Source: Ectocarpus siliculosus (taxonomy: Eukaryota; Sar; Phaeophyceae; Ectocarpales; Ectocarpaceae). Taken from it: a stretch of DNA of 64,000 nt. The notes beneath the pieces are model-generated. The model ran no database searches. It saw only the letters and a list, made by a program, of their open reading frames with translations, and was not told the origin of the DNA. Positions 14,001 to 24,900 of the stretch are shown piece by piece. Numbering within the stretch: position 1 is the first letter of the stretch; each line of letters starts with the position of its first letter. Position numbers and translations under genes: made by a program. Where the stretch lies: contig FN648885.1 in NCBI GenBank assembly GCA_000310025.1, forward strand, positions 463,964 to 527,963. The letters are read 5' to 3'.

Positions 14001-17000
14001 CGTTCGAAAGTTGTTTCCGCCAGCATCGCTGTCGCCAATGGGCTGGCTGTGGATGGCATCGATGCTAGGCTTGTGTTGGCAATCGAAACGCCGGCATGTT
14101 CCATTTCCCCGTCTGCTACCGTCGACGACTCGCCCCGGCGGGACCGTCTCCTGCGACCGGCCGGCAGCGTACGCCGTGGCTTGCGGCTGCCCTCCATCGC
14201 GGACGGCGTGAACCCCAGCGCCAAATCCAGCTTAGCGTCGTCGATGGTTTCGTCTTCTCCGATGCCGCCGTCTGTCGGTCCTACACCGAGAAGGCCTGCA
14301 GACCATTCCACCTTCTTGTCCACTTCCGCCTTTCCTAGGTCTAGTCTCGGTACCGCGAACGAGGATCGATCGGGGTGCTCCGACCCCGGACGTGATTTGG
14401 TGGTGGCTGCGCCAGCTGCTATCGCGCTGTTGTTGTCCTCGCTCGAGGAGTCTGCCATCAAGAGAGCTGTGGCAGGGGAAAGCCCTTCCGTAATGGAAGT
14501 TGAGGGTCGCCTGCTTATTCCCGAAGAAGCCACAGCAGTGGACCACGGCTCCGATGTACGATGCTCTGGTTCACGAATGCCCCCACCATTGCCGTTACCC
14601 TCAGCGACGGTTTCCGCGGCTGTCTCGACAGGGACAGGGGACTTCGTGGGAACAAGGTTGAGCGAAGATTGCGGCAACCCTTTCTTTTCGAGCAAGTCTT
14701 CAGTGGGCGGAGTCCCGCCACCAAGCTTTTCTCCTTCGTCGCTGCTACTACCTGGGAGGATGTCCAGGGCATCGACGCCGACGAGATCGTCGTCAAAGGT
14801 TACTCCCCGCGACTTCGGCTTTCGCGACTGTGCCGTAGGCTTGTCTGCCCCGGCCAACGCACTCCGTCTTGGGACTTGGTCGCCATTTTTTTTCACGATC
14901 CCTGGTCCGCTTGAGGTCAACTGCCGCCGCGCGTCACTAGCACCGCCTACGCTTCCAAGACTGCCCGCAGAGTCTCCAACCATGGTCCTGGCACCAGCCA
15001 CCGACGCCGATGCTTCTGGAGCCGACCCGTGCACTCGCGAGCCTGTTTCTTCCCCTTCATTGCCCGCTCCACCGTTAATGCCATCTTCCTCCGTTCTGCT
15101 TTGCTCGCCATCGGTGCTTGCACGTGACAACAACGCTCGTGTCGGTGACCTCGTCGTCGCAAGTGCAGCGTTGTTTCGCGTCCCGTCCGCGACGGCGTTT
15201 GTCACCCTTGGATCCACGCCGCCGGAATGAGAGTCCTGCAAAGCCCTTCCCTCTACCTTCCTCGACTCACCGCCCATACCCTCTTCGGACGCCTTACCGT
15301 ACGACAAACCGTCTCGACTCCCGCTGTAGGTCAAGCCCCGACCTGGGCGGGAGGGAAGTGGCTGGCGGCTGCGGCTATCCGTCATAACGTCTGAGCGGCC
15401 TTTTCGAGGACTGGACGGCGGTGAAGGCGACCTCCGTTTCGACGTGCTTACCGATGAGGCAGGTGGAGGGGTCGCAGCAGAAGTGTCCAGCTGGTTGTGT
15501 GGCGGTTTTTTCCCGTCTTGTCTCCCCGGGCTCGTCGACCCTCCATGTGGTAGCAGCGGCGGCATGGGTCCCGTTGCTGACGCTGACGCCCCGCTGGGTT
15601 CCGGCATCAGCGTGGACGGGTCTGTCATCTCGAGAAGCGCGTCCATTTCATCAGGGCTGTCGAAGTCTTCGTCAAGGTCGATCCCTGTTCCTGTCGTTAC
15701 CGCTGGTTCTTCGTCCGGTGGCACCCTGCTGGCTCCTCTCCCCCCTCCTGCTGGAGCCGTCACAGCGGCGGTGCTCAGCGGCATATCTCCACCTAGAGCA
15801 CCTACTGCTGTGTCGAGCGCAAGCCCACCAGAAGATGACGGCTGAACTTGTCTACCCCCAAGAAAGGAGAGGTTTCCATCGTCTTGTTGACTCCCTCCCC
15901 TACCGGCAGCATTGGGCGTGGTCGATGGACCACCCGTGTGAGGGCTGCTGCTTCCTATGGTTGTGCGAGACTCGCTTCCTGTATTCCCGGGCTTCGGGGC
16001 CGTGTATTTCGAGCGTCCCTTGCTTGTCTTTTTCTTGGGCAGGCCGAAGGAGTCGGTGGAGTCGTAGTTCAACGCCTCTTCCTGTGCACTTTCCCTGGAG
16101 CTCTTTTTTCCTTTGGCACCCTTTGAATGAGTAGAAGAAATGCATGAAAGGAGGTGGGGGTGTGGAGAGTATCGTATGTGTTTCGACGCCAAATGGAATA
16201 GCCATGAAGACTGGCTAGTGTGGGAGTGCTGGCACGGACACAACCCGCATAGTGTGAGTACTCAGGGCCCCCACAATACACAGTGTGAGTTTGGGCCCGT
16301 TTGAGACCACTTTGAGCGTCACTCACATGCCTCAAAATAACTCCACAAAGAACAGCAGTGCGATGCTGCCCCGGTATGTGTGGACGTGCACTGCGTATGG
16401 AGTCACCCTCTTGCATTGTGGGTGCAGCTTTAACGTACATACCGTGTTGGGTTGAATGTTATCTGTTTCATATGACGGTCTCGCTTCTGTTCACGCTACA
16501 TGTACACTTAAATCTCTCCCACCGCGCAACTCAACAGATGTGCATGCGATACTGCTCCGAACGTCATGGTTTACAGGAGTCCCGGCTGGCTCACCGCCGT
16601 AGCCCCCAAGAACAGGTAGCTGTCATCTTCCGGCTCTTCGACATCGACAGCGGCGACGGGGTTTAAGTTCGAGAGCGTGCTACCGCTCTCCCAGCCCTCC
16701 TTACTGCTGTTGCGTCGTGATTCTAATCCGGAGATGCTGGGGCTGGCGTCGGAGTCGTTGTCACGGGCGTCATTCGATGATTCCTTCGATCCTCGCCGCC
16801 GTCTTACGCTGCTCTTGGATGTTTGGTGCCCAGCACGGTCGCTTTTGTCCTTACCGCCACGCTTTTTTCTGCTCGAGGACAGCTTTTTTCCCTACGGGCA
16901 CAGCGGTAGCAGTGGGCAGGTCAAGAGGCGTGCGTATCATTGGACCTACGAAGTATTGTGCGGTAGGGTAGACCCCGCGCAAGGTGTGGTTGCGTTCCGC

Positions 17001-17554
17001 CGGTCGACGTTTTAGAACAGACACAACTTCGTATCTCTTTTGGATCGAGATCCGCTGCTTCGATGCCGTCGAAGTTAATGGGACTAGGCGATTTTCGTGT
17101 GGGCTTGAAAACATGCTGTGCAGAGCATGATCATTACGCCGGTGTCACCACTGATTTGACCGGCATGGCAAGATCTCCTCTCAAACGGACTGCATGTTAC
17201 ACCAACACCAGTTCCTAAGATTCAAGATCTGCCGACGATTTGAAAATCTTTCCAAACAGCAGAGCAGTAAATAGCGGTACTGCTGTAGATTGAGAGACTC
17301 AAACACACCTTCTTGTCGGGGTGTGCTTCGCTCCCTAGCCTCTCCTCTTCCAGTCCCGAATCGTCCTCCTTACCGCTCCAGCGGCTACCGACCACACCCC
17401 AACCGCCCTCTTCTTGGTCGTCTCGGCCAACGCTTGGTCGGCTCTTGTTTCCAAGCGGAATAAGGCCACCGGTGAGAGTACTGCTAGATACGGCGGTGTT
17501 AGAGCCAGTTCGAGGGCCTAGCGGCAAGAGCCCGCCAGCCAACGATTTAGCCAT
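4631..17554 (-). CDS. FBF1: FBF1-like coiled-coil protein (probable basal-body transition-fibre component), 16 exons
   Basis: Exons in transcript order, high to low coordinate: 17309..17554, 16595..16891, 13380..16120, 12881..13022, 12345..12476, 11275..11421, 10952..11005, 10507..10587, 9655..9801, 9017..9076, 8254..8316, 7905..8018, 7305..7538, 6225..6486, 5455..5611, 4631..5036. They total 5,283 nt (1,760 aa plus stop) and every junction keeps phase. The ATG at 17554-17552 has A at -3 and G at +4. Residues 1-1040 are Ser/Gly/Pro-rich and probably disordered, with acidic patches such as DLDEDFDSPDEMDALLEM and DDAKLDLALGF. About 1045-1530 is a Glu/Arg/Ala coiled coil. The C-terminus ends with LEELDNIERACSQRS followed shortly by KEEEQFLETL, which resembles the end of animal FBF1. 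FBF1 is known as a transition-fibre protein gating entry to cilia, and brown algal swimmers have flagella. Family assignment is by eye; another centrosomal coiled-coil protein is the main alternative. Two introns look GC-AG (donors at 12880 and 7304). Confidence 0.6.
11751..11812. repeat. Two-copy tandem repeat, 31-bp unit, intronic
   Basis: Two adjacent 31-bp copies, each starting AGGTGGGAGGAAG and ending GGTGAGTC plus one base, lie at 11751-11781 and 11782-11812 with a handful of mismatches. They sit inside an intron of the minus-strand FBF1-like gene. No function is apparent. Confidence 0.8.
13380..16120 (-). other. Giant exon 3 of the FBF1-like gene (2,741 nt, disordered region)
   Basis: This exon supplies about 914 residues (182-1095), over half the protein, while the other 15 exons are 54-406 nt. 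It opens after a pyrimidine-rich acceptor (minus strand, CTACTCATTCAAAG) and closes at CCAG/GTTCGT. Its product is low in hydrophobics and rich in Ser, Gly, Ala, Pro, Asp and Arg, with short acidic/hydrophobic islands (DEDFDSPDEMDALLEM, VTFDDDLVGVDALDIL, DDAKLDLALGF) that look like linear motifs in an otherwise flexible chain. The last 50 residues switch to heptad-like sequence (SLERQLVLLASEKEAVATKV), the start of the coiled coil. GC-rich composition leaves long open frames on the opposite strand, which I treat as shadows. Confidence 0.7.
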
Positions 17555-17810
17555 TTACCCACCCCACCCCGCCCGGCAACGCTACAGCGAGACAGCGAGA
17601 GCTGTCCCAACAAAATAACCCCAAACCGCTACAATATGCTGCCCAAGTTAGTTGTTGCTCACGGCGGTCACAGGTGGGCTAACTTCCTGGTACCGCCGGT
17701 ACCTCCGCAATATTTGTTTGCCCTGCGGAGCCCCCATGAGCGGCAAAGCAACAGCGTGCACTCACTAGCAGACACTGACAGCTCGGGCACGCGCTGCCCT
17801 CGCGTTTGCG
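17555..17810. promoter_or_regulatory. Head-to-head (bidirectional) promoter region between the FBF1-like and giant SH3-DUF3638 genes
   Basis: Only 256 bp separate the two start codons, which face away from each other, so both 5' untranslated regions and both core promoters must fit here unless upstream non-coding exons exist. The FBF1-proximal end is C-rich with a GC-box-like CCCCGCCC. No TATA box is obvious. A perfect pair of GGTACC hexamers separated by GCC (17689-17703) forms a dyad. GGCAAC near 17574 and AGCAAC near 17750 match one half of the RFX X-box consensus that drives cilia genes in animals; neither has a convincing second half, so this is weak. Confidence 0.7.
17689..17703. promoter_or_regulatory. 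GGTACC-GCC-GGTACC dyad in the shared promoter
   Basis: Two self-complementary GGTACC hexamers are separated by three bases, giving an almost perfect 15-bp palindrome near the middle of the 256-bp intergenic region. Such symmetry suits a dimeric transcription factor. No factor is known to me for this site in brown algae, so binding is an inference. Confidence 0.35.
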
Positions 17811-20800
17811 ATGGCTGACCAGACTTGCATTGCGCTGTTCGACTACCAGGGTGACGGTAAGTAGCTTGCAGGAAGAAGCTGTTGTGAGGCATGCTCTCTA
17901 GGCTCACAGTTTTCGTTGCCTGCCGGAGAGAGACAGCTCTTTCCTCCCGACAGAGCGGGAGCTACAACATTTAGCTTCAGCATGATGGCGCGCTGTATGG
18001 TACACTACGAGGTGTGATTGTTGACGAGGATCTGCGCTGAACTCGAACATGTCAAAAGCTAGGGCTATAAGTTGCAACCGACATCTTCCGAGTGCTCGCT
18101 GAAGGCCATTTACGTACCAGAGGCCGAAATTCTTCTGCCAATGTATGCATTGGACTCCTCTGCGATCGTCGAACAAACGGGAAACGGCCGCGGATTGATG
18201 TCAATGCTGTGCTACAGCAGTACAGCAGCAGCACCAATGCAATGCTACGACATGGTAGTGCTCTCGGCCCTGCTGCCTGCGTTATTGTTCGTGCAGGCAA
18301 GGAGCAGCTAAGCTTCAAACAAGGAGATGTCATCAGCCTGAAGCGTGTACCCCCGGGAGAGGGGTGGGGCTTGGGGAAGCTCAACGGGAAGGTGTGTTGT
18401 GCTGACTTTATTGTGTACCACTTGGCGGGAGAAGAGGACGCGACTGATTCCGTCCGCATTTCTCCGTCCTCCACCCGCCGAACAATTACAAGCACATCCA
18501 CACCCACCCAGGATAGACAACTAGCGTAACAGCAGTAGCGGCTTTTTGTGCTGGGAACCGTGGGCGGGAGGGGTGCGTCCCACCAGCTGGGAGAGCACGC
18601 GCCGCTTGGCCGACTGCTACTGCTGTGGTGTTGAACAATCCTTCGACGCAAGTGCAACAAAGGCGTTGCGAGGCTTGTATCTGACCGCAGGAGTCTATTT
18701 GCAATTCAAATTTGGTGTGGATACAGACGTGTGGAAATGCAGAGCATTGTGTCGGCGACATACCAATGGCAATGCCGATTCCCCCTACCATCAGCTGTTG
18801 TCTTACATTGAAACCGTTCCGTTCTCTCTTCCCAGTACCTTTTCTGTTCGTCCTATTGTAGCCAACACTTGACGCGGTCGATTCCCGTGGTCACAGGCTA
18901 ACTTACCCAAAGAGGTACCATATACGAAAATATAATGGTACAGCAGAAATAAGCGCCGTGCCGTCGGGAATCGTGCTACAAAACATTCCATTGCCGTCAC
19001 CAATGCCACGGCGCTTCACCGCGGGCACACACTATTTTCTTGCTCAATCGGAAGGATTGATATCTTGGCACATCAGATGTACAAGTACATCCCCCCGCAC
19101 CCAGTTTTCAAAGACCAGCATCACACGGCAAGCACGTACAGGGGAGTCAGTATGTTACTCTTACCCTGAAGAGAAGGTGGTTACGGCGATCAGTGTCTCG
19201 GTGTTTTGTGGGGAAACTGTCGCACATGGCAGAAACAGTCGGATTTTCTAGCGTTAGTAGTGTACATATGCTCTGCCTCCAAGAGGTGTGGTGCTTACAA
19301 TAGCAGTACCCTGGCGAAGTTTTCTCAAGACTGCGTAGTACAATAGCGCAGTCATGTGGGCCGCCTGCCCACCCTATGCCCTGTTACGCCCAGCTGAACG
19401 TTTCAAGCCGAACGAACGACCCTTCCCACCGCTCCATGGTTACCTTCCTGCCACCCTACCACCGTCTCAGACCGGCTGGTTCCCCGTCAACTATGTGGCG
19501 ATATCGAACCGCGCAAGACCGGCAGCAGCCCCTCCGCCGGTGCCGACAACGGCGACGGCAGCAGGAGCAGCGCCAGCGCCGGCGCCGGCGCCAGCTACGG
19601 TCCAGGGGTTGCCGGCTTCGAACGTTCCCGCTTCCACCTCCAAGGCGGCACGACCTGACAACTTTTGGCAGCAGCCGTTCTCCGCCGGCGGGAGCGGCGG
19701 TGGTGCAGGCGGCGGGGGTGGGAGAAGCAACTCGCGGAGTAGCCTGCCTTCTGCGCTTCCCCCTGGAGTAAGCGGCGGCGGTGGGGGGACGAGCGGGGGG
19801 TCTGAGATGGTGAAAGCTCTGTTCGATTACGTTGCTCAGGTACGTAGGAATCAATTCAATGGGGTCTTGCGTTCGGCTGTTATCGTTTGTGGGAGTGTTG
19901 GTTCGTTGGGAAATGTGGATGACAGATATAATGTTCCCAGACAGATTAAACACACATGCAAACCAGTAAAAGCCCATCGGGGTCTCCGGCAAAGCGCCGA
20001 GACTCGATGAATCTTTGCGATCTTAGGAGTAGAGGCCATCTACAGGCAGATGTTGAAGGCTGCATTGCTGCATTACTGCATTGAATCCCGTCGATGGTGG
20101 GGTACTTCTCCATCGATGGTGCGTGTGTGTTGCGTGCTGGAAGACGTATTGTGGAAGCTCTGCTCGAACAACGTCGCTCGGACATGGAGATTCTTGTGCT
20201 ACAAATGTGCGTGCGGTTTTTTCCTGACGAACGGATGGCTAAGGCTCCGGCTTCCTTGGCACGCGACACACACCGACCGCAAGTGTTGACTTCATCTACA
20301 CCCACACCAGCTACTTCTATTATGTACGCCCCATTGTAGCACGACGCAACATGGTCTGGAATAGTAAAGGTGGGCACTGCTCCATGTCGGTAGATCCAGC
20401 CGATCCGACAAAGCTGAATCAAGGCGCGAGACACGCTCTTCACAGGTTGCACGGGACATGCTGAGCACATACGTGTTGTGTCGCTCGTTGCTGCTGCCTA
20501 TTCTAGGATACGGACGAGATCGGGTTCCGAGTCGGAGACATGATCCACGTGCTAGAGAAGAAGGCCGAGTGGTGGAAGGGGACCGTCGGCGGCAAGACCG
20601 GCCTGTGAGTGTCGTAGCAGCGCCGCCCGCACCCATGGGTACACGCTAACATTGCTCTTGACGCTTGTTTTTTTTTAACCTTCGATAGTACCTCAGGCAA
20701 TTTTTCTTGCCGAAGGTGTGGTCCTGGCCGTCTTGTATGAAAGTTTGAGTTCGTCTTTTTCGCTGGGGCTCTCTTCAAGGGGCTCTGTCCTGTGTCGAAA

Positions 20801-21924
20801 CAACGGTTTCTGTTGTCTACAGCGGTTTCTGGGAAGGGCCGTTATGTTGTTGTGAGTCTCGCCTTCGAGCAGGATGCGATGTGTCATGGTGTTGTGATGG
20901 TCGTGTCCCCCGTTTTTTTTCTTCTTCGCCTGCCCTGTCTGTAAATGCCGAATAATTCATGGTCAAGCGTTGAAAAGACGAAAAGACAAGTTGCGAGAGA
21001 GGAGGGGCGCGCAACAGGAAGCAGTCACAAGATTAGGAACGCTGCTGGAGCATCTACCAAAGTCGGCTCACGCGCGGTCACTTCCATCCCCAGAGACCCT
21101 CACGATGCGCCTTGTCATTTTTCCCTTGAGCAGTATTCAAAACAAGCACATTCATCAAACACTCCCCTTTCAGACCTCTCGATGTTGTCTCGTACACCTG
21201 TTGTCCTTGTCCTTGTCCATCACATCCCACCCGTTTGCAGCTTCCCCAGCAACTACGTGGAGCGCCAGGCCGTGACTACCGCCGTCCAACCGTCGGCTAC
21301 CACGGCCGCCGCCGCTGCCGCGGCCGCCGAGGCCACGGCGGCAGCGGCCGCCGCAGCGCGCGCAAGGTCCACCCGGAACACCGGCCTGTCCTCGCCGAGA
21401 CGGCGCGCGACCATGGCGGCGACGGCACCCACCGCCGGCACCACCATCGATTCGCTGGATCCTCTAGCTTCGCCGACCCGTCAGCAGCATCGGCGTACGG
21501 GGACGCCCCCGACGGCGCGGTCGGGGTGGGGGAGCCCCAACAGACCGGTCTCGATGCGGTCTCCTTCGTCGCTCATGTCGAGGATGCCCTGGTCGCCCAC
21601 GGGGAGGTCGGCGTCCGCGAAGGTGCCCCCCCCCCCCGGGAGCGGGGTGGCCGTCCCGACTGCGGTGCCTCCTCCCCCGCCGGCGGCGGCTGCCCAGACG
21701 CTCGTGCCTACCGTCGTGCCGCCCTCCGTCCAGGTGCCGGCACCACCGGTGTCGGCGGCGACGACGGCGCACGTCGGGGGGGCGGGGAGTGGGGCGGCTA
21801 CGAGCGGGCAGGGGCTGCTGCTGTCGGCGCCCTCGGCGGGGAAAGCGTCGACCAAGCTTTTCGGAGGGGCGAGGAGCTTGCTGAGAGGAATGTCCACCCC
21901 GGTGATTGGTGCCGGCCCTTTACA
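17811..21924 (+). other. Segment 1: exons 1-5, two SH3 domains and linker (residues 1-430)
   Basis: Exons 17811..17856, 18297..18391, 19471..19839, 20507..20604, 21241..21924. SH3-1 is split over three exons: CIALFDYQGDGKEQLSFKQ, GDVISLKRVPPGEGWGLGKL, then TGWFPVNYVAIS. SH3-2 is VKALFDYVAQ, DEIGFRVGDMIHVLEKKAEW with the next Trp, then GLFPSNYVE. Both show the ALxDY box, the acidic/Gly RT-loop to n-Src pattern, the Trp, and the PxNYV end expected of SH3. Between them lies an Ala/Pro run and then Gly-rich sequence (about 60-158). After SH3-2 comes an Ala-rich run followed by Pro/Ser/Thr-rich sequence with PPPP strings, a possible intramolecular SH3 ligand. The ATG is chosen because SH3 begins five residues later and no upstream in-frame exon was seen. 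Confidence 0.8.
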
Positions 21925-24900
21925 GTGAGTAACGGGTCGTAGTACATGGTGGAGGGGTGGAAAACGGCGTGTGGTAGATACGGTACAGGTACCGCTGGCG
22001 AGAGTTCGGGGTTCGTGGAGAGGTGACGCGGCGCCGCGCTAGTGGTACGAGTTCGCTTCGACAACGTTGCATGCGTCCAGTATGGTAACTTCGGTCTGAT
22101 GTCGTTTCGGCCCAAGTGCCGGTTCGCTCATGTTGTCCGTTTTGGGACCGATTCTTGCGTTCGATGTTGTAAGCCAGCTCCCCGTCTTTTCGAGTCGACA
22201 GCACCGACTAAATATCTGCACTCGTTTCTTCATGCAATGACTCGCGAATCGCGTCGTTCCCTTTGTTCGTCCGTTGACGTGGTATGGCGGTACTCTTCCT
22301 TGTTGCAGAGGCGGTCCGAAGCTGTCGTGGCAGACTTGGGCGTTCGCCGACATCATGGCGGACGCCTACATGAAGAAGCGCACGAGCGAGATCCCGGACC
22401 TGGTGGCCTTGGCGGCTAGCGCGGCCTTCGTGTCGAAAGCTCTCGGAGCCCTAAGCCAGGCGAGTGGGGTTTCCTAAGTGCGGCCATGTTTAGGATGTTT
22501 TATTTGTTGGGGGGGGATCTGCGGTCGTGGTCAGGATGAGTCGCCTGTCCAGCACTCTTCCCGAAGGGGGGGGGGGGGGGGGGGGTACTCATAGTCGTGC
22601 ATGCCGTAGTCGTTGGACCATTGACCTCGCATCCCTACAAAGCCGCCTGTTCCAGTACTCTTCCCGAAGGGGGGGCAGGGGGGAATTATCTGGCGTTGCG
22701 CCGTCAGGAGATTGGAAGTCGGGGTCGTCGAGCCAACCTTATGGGAAAAAATCGATGGATTTGTTTGGTTTTTGTGTTTTGTGTGTTTCAAGAATCGTGG
22801 GTCGTCTGTATAGTGCTTCCCACTCTGCTTGACCGTAGAACCTCCTCGCCTTCGTTTCTTGTGTTGGTTGTGTTTCTTTGTGTGTCTCTTCTGTCTCTTC
22901 TGTCTGTCTGTCTGTCTGTCTGTCTGTCGGTCGGTCTTGACCGCAGGTGTCGCAAAGCCCTATCCAGCGCCAGCTGCACCGTGTCTTGGAGGAATGCGGC
23001 GAGAGCTGCAGCAAGTTCCGCGTGGGCGTGGGAGACAATCAGGCGTTTCTCATGGTGAGGCAGAGCCGCGCAACTTCTATAATTTCAGCAGCAGCTTTTT
23101 TCTGATTGCCAACATGCTCCATGTGCAAACGTACATGCCATGGTTGGCAGGAACCGCAAGCCTGAAAGTCTGCGAGGCTACGAGGCCTCATCGACTTCGG
23201 ACGTGCAACATGATCCCCTGTTAGTTGCTATCGAGGCCGAAGGTTAAGGTTTCCCCAGAGCTGTCTGGTTATCCTTACCTTACCTCACCTTACCGGACAG
23301 TGAGTTTGTACGCTTCGTTTTCGCCAGACCGTGGGACCAACGTCTCTTGGCTATCGTGCGCGATGTAGGATAGATTAGTGTACTCCTGGTTATTTTCGTG
23401 TTCTGTCTGTTTGTATTTTTGGTGCTTCCCAGAGTTGTTCTTTTGTCTGGCGAGCGAGCGGCACACCGAGGTTTCATGGGAAAGTAGGCCAGCGTCAGCC
23501 CTTGATGGGTGGGGCCGGGTCCCTTCTCGCCCCGTTGTGCACTTTGACCGAGTAAGTAGACGTGTTGAAAACATTACATTCGTTACTGCTAACATCGGCA
23601 AGCCGTTCATCAGCAGGCGTGACGGCGGCGGTGTTGATGAGACGCTGTTTCGAACACCCCACCTCTTGCTCTGTCGATCTCCCATCGCCTTCTGCCGCTG
23701 TGATAAATAGTTCCTCAACGGCTGGGTCCAGAAGATCAGGGGGCTCGGCGTGGGGGACCTAGGGATGGCGCCGTGCGGGTGGGTCCGGGCCGACGGCACG
23801 GGTCATTCCGTGATTTTCGTGGTAATGAGGCGGGACGCCGAGGTGTTTTCCGTTTCGATCGTCAACCCGTACGGGGAGGGGACGGAGTACCACGCCCAGG
23901 AGGCGGACCCAACCCGGGGGAAGGTACGATACGCGCCGTTAATGATGTGGCTTTACTAGCATAAATACAATGTAGTTGGGTCTGGGGTATGTAGCTCTCA
24001 AGGGTGTCGGAACAGGAGTGACTGCCGAATGGTGTCGATAGCGAGAGAATGATACCCAGTGTCCGGCGAAATGTGGGTTAAGGGTGTGAAGATTCTGGGT
24101 GGGAGTCCGCAGGGGGAACGACCCCTGCCTTTGCGCCGGGGGTGACGCATGTCGCGGTTGGGCGGTAGGTAGGGTCGGGAGTACCGAGGCGTAGGAGACT
24201 TATCCCGCCACCGGGATGGCGTTGTGTCCAGGAGGAGTTTGGGTTGTGAGTTGGACGGGTGGGAGGCTGATGACCCGCCGGGCGAGGAAACGTGCGTGCG
24301 GATGGGGGGCGTAGGGTTTTAGGGGCTTAGGCTGCGTTATGATCGTCGGTTGCGGGTTGGCGTTGGTGGTTAAAGTCCTGGTATGTAAGATGTCAACGTT
24401 AATGTTCACCCTACCTCTTTTTGCTTGCTGTCGGTCGAACGGTGGCGAGCGTGCGTTCTTTAAGACGTCCCTTTTATAGCGAAAGGTCTTGCACGCTAGA
24501 GAATGTATGTGTCGTTACTTCCGGTTCTGCTCGGACTCGGCGCGGTAACATGAACAACTTGACTGCGCAGGTGGTTGGGGTTCGGGTGGTAGGCCTCCAA
24601 GCCACAACCAATGCTTACAAGCAGGTGGCATCGATGAATAGGACTTTTGCCCGTTTCGCTCTTTGTTTTACTTGTGATGGAGGTCCTCCAACAACTAGCT
24701 TTGTTCTGCTGCGGTGTCGGTTGCTGGCAGATGAGGTCCGTGGCGTCGCTGCTACTGAAAGACGTGCCCGGGTACCGTGTCCGAGACTCGTCGTTCTGGA
24801 TGCTGGCGTACCGGCAGCTGGTGCACGCGAGGCCTGAGAACGGGCCGGAGCACTTGTACGAGAGGCTCCTGCCCTACCTCAACTCTCGCCCCCTGCTGTC

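Noticed and set aside
13695-15230. 511-codon plus-strand ORF, plus others at 15421-16134
   Set aside because: They lie opposite the large Ser/Gly/Pro-rich exon of the FBF1-like gene. GC-rich composition removes stops on the other strand, and the minus-strand exon has correct flanking phases and continues into a coiled coil, so these are shadows.
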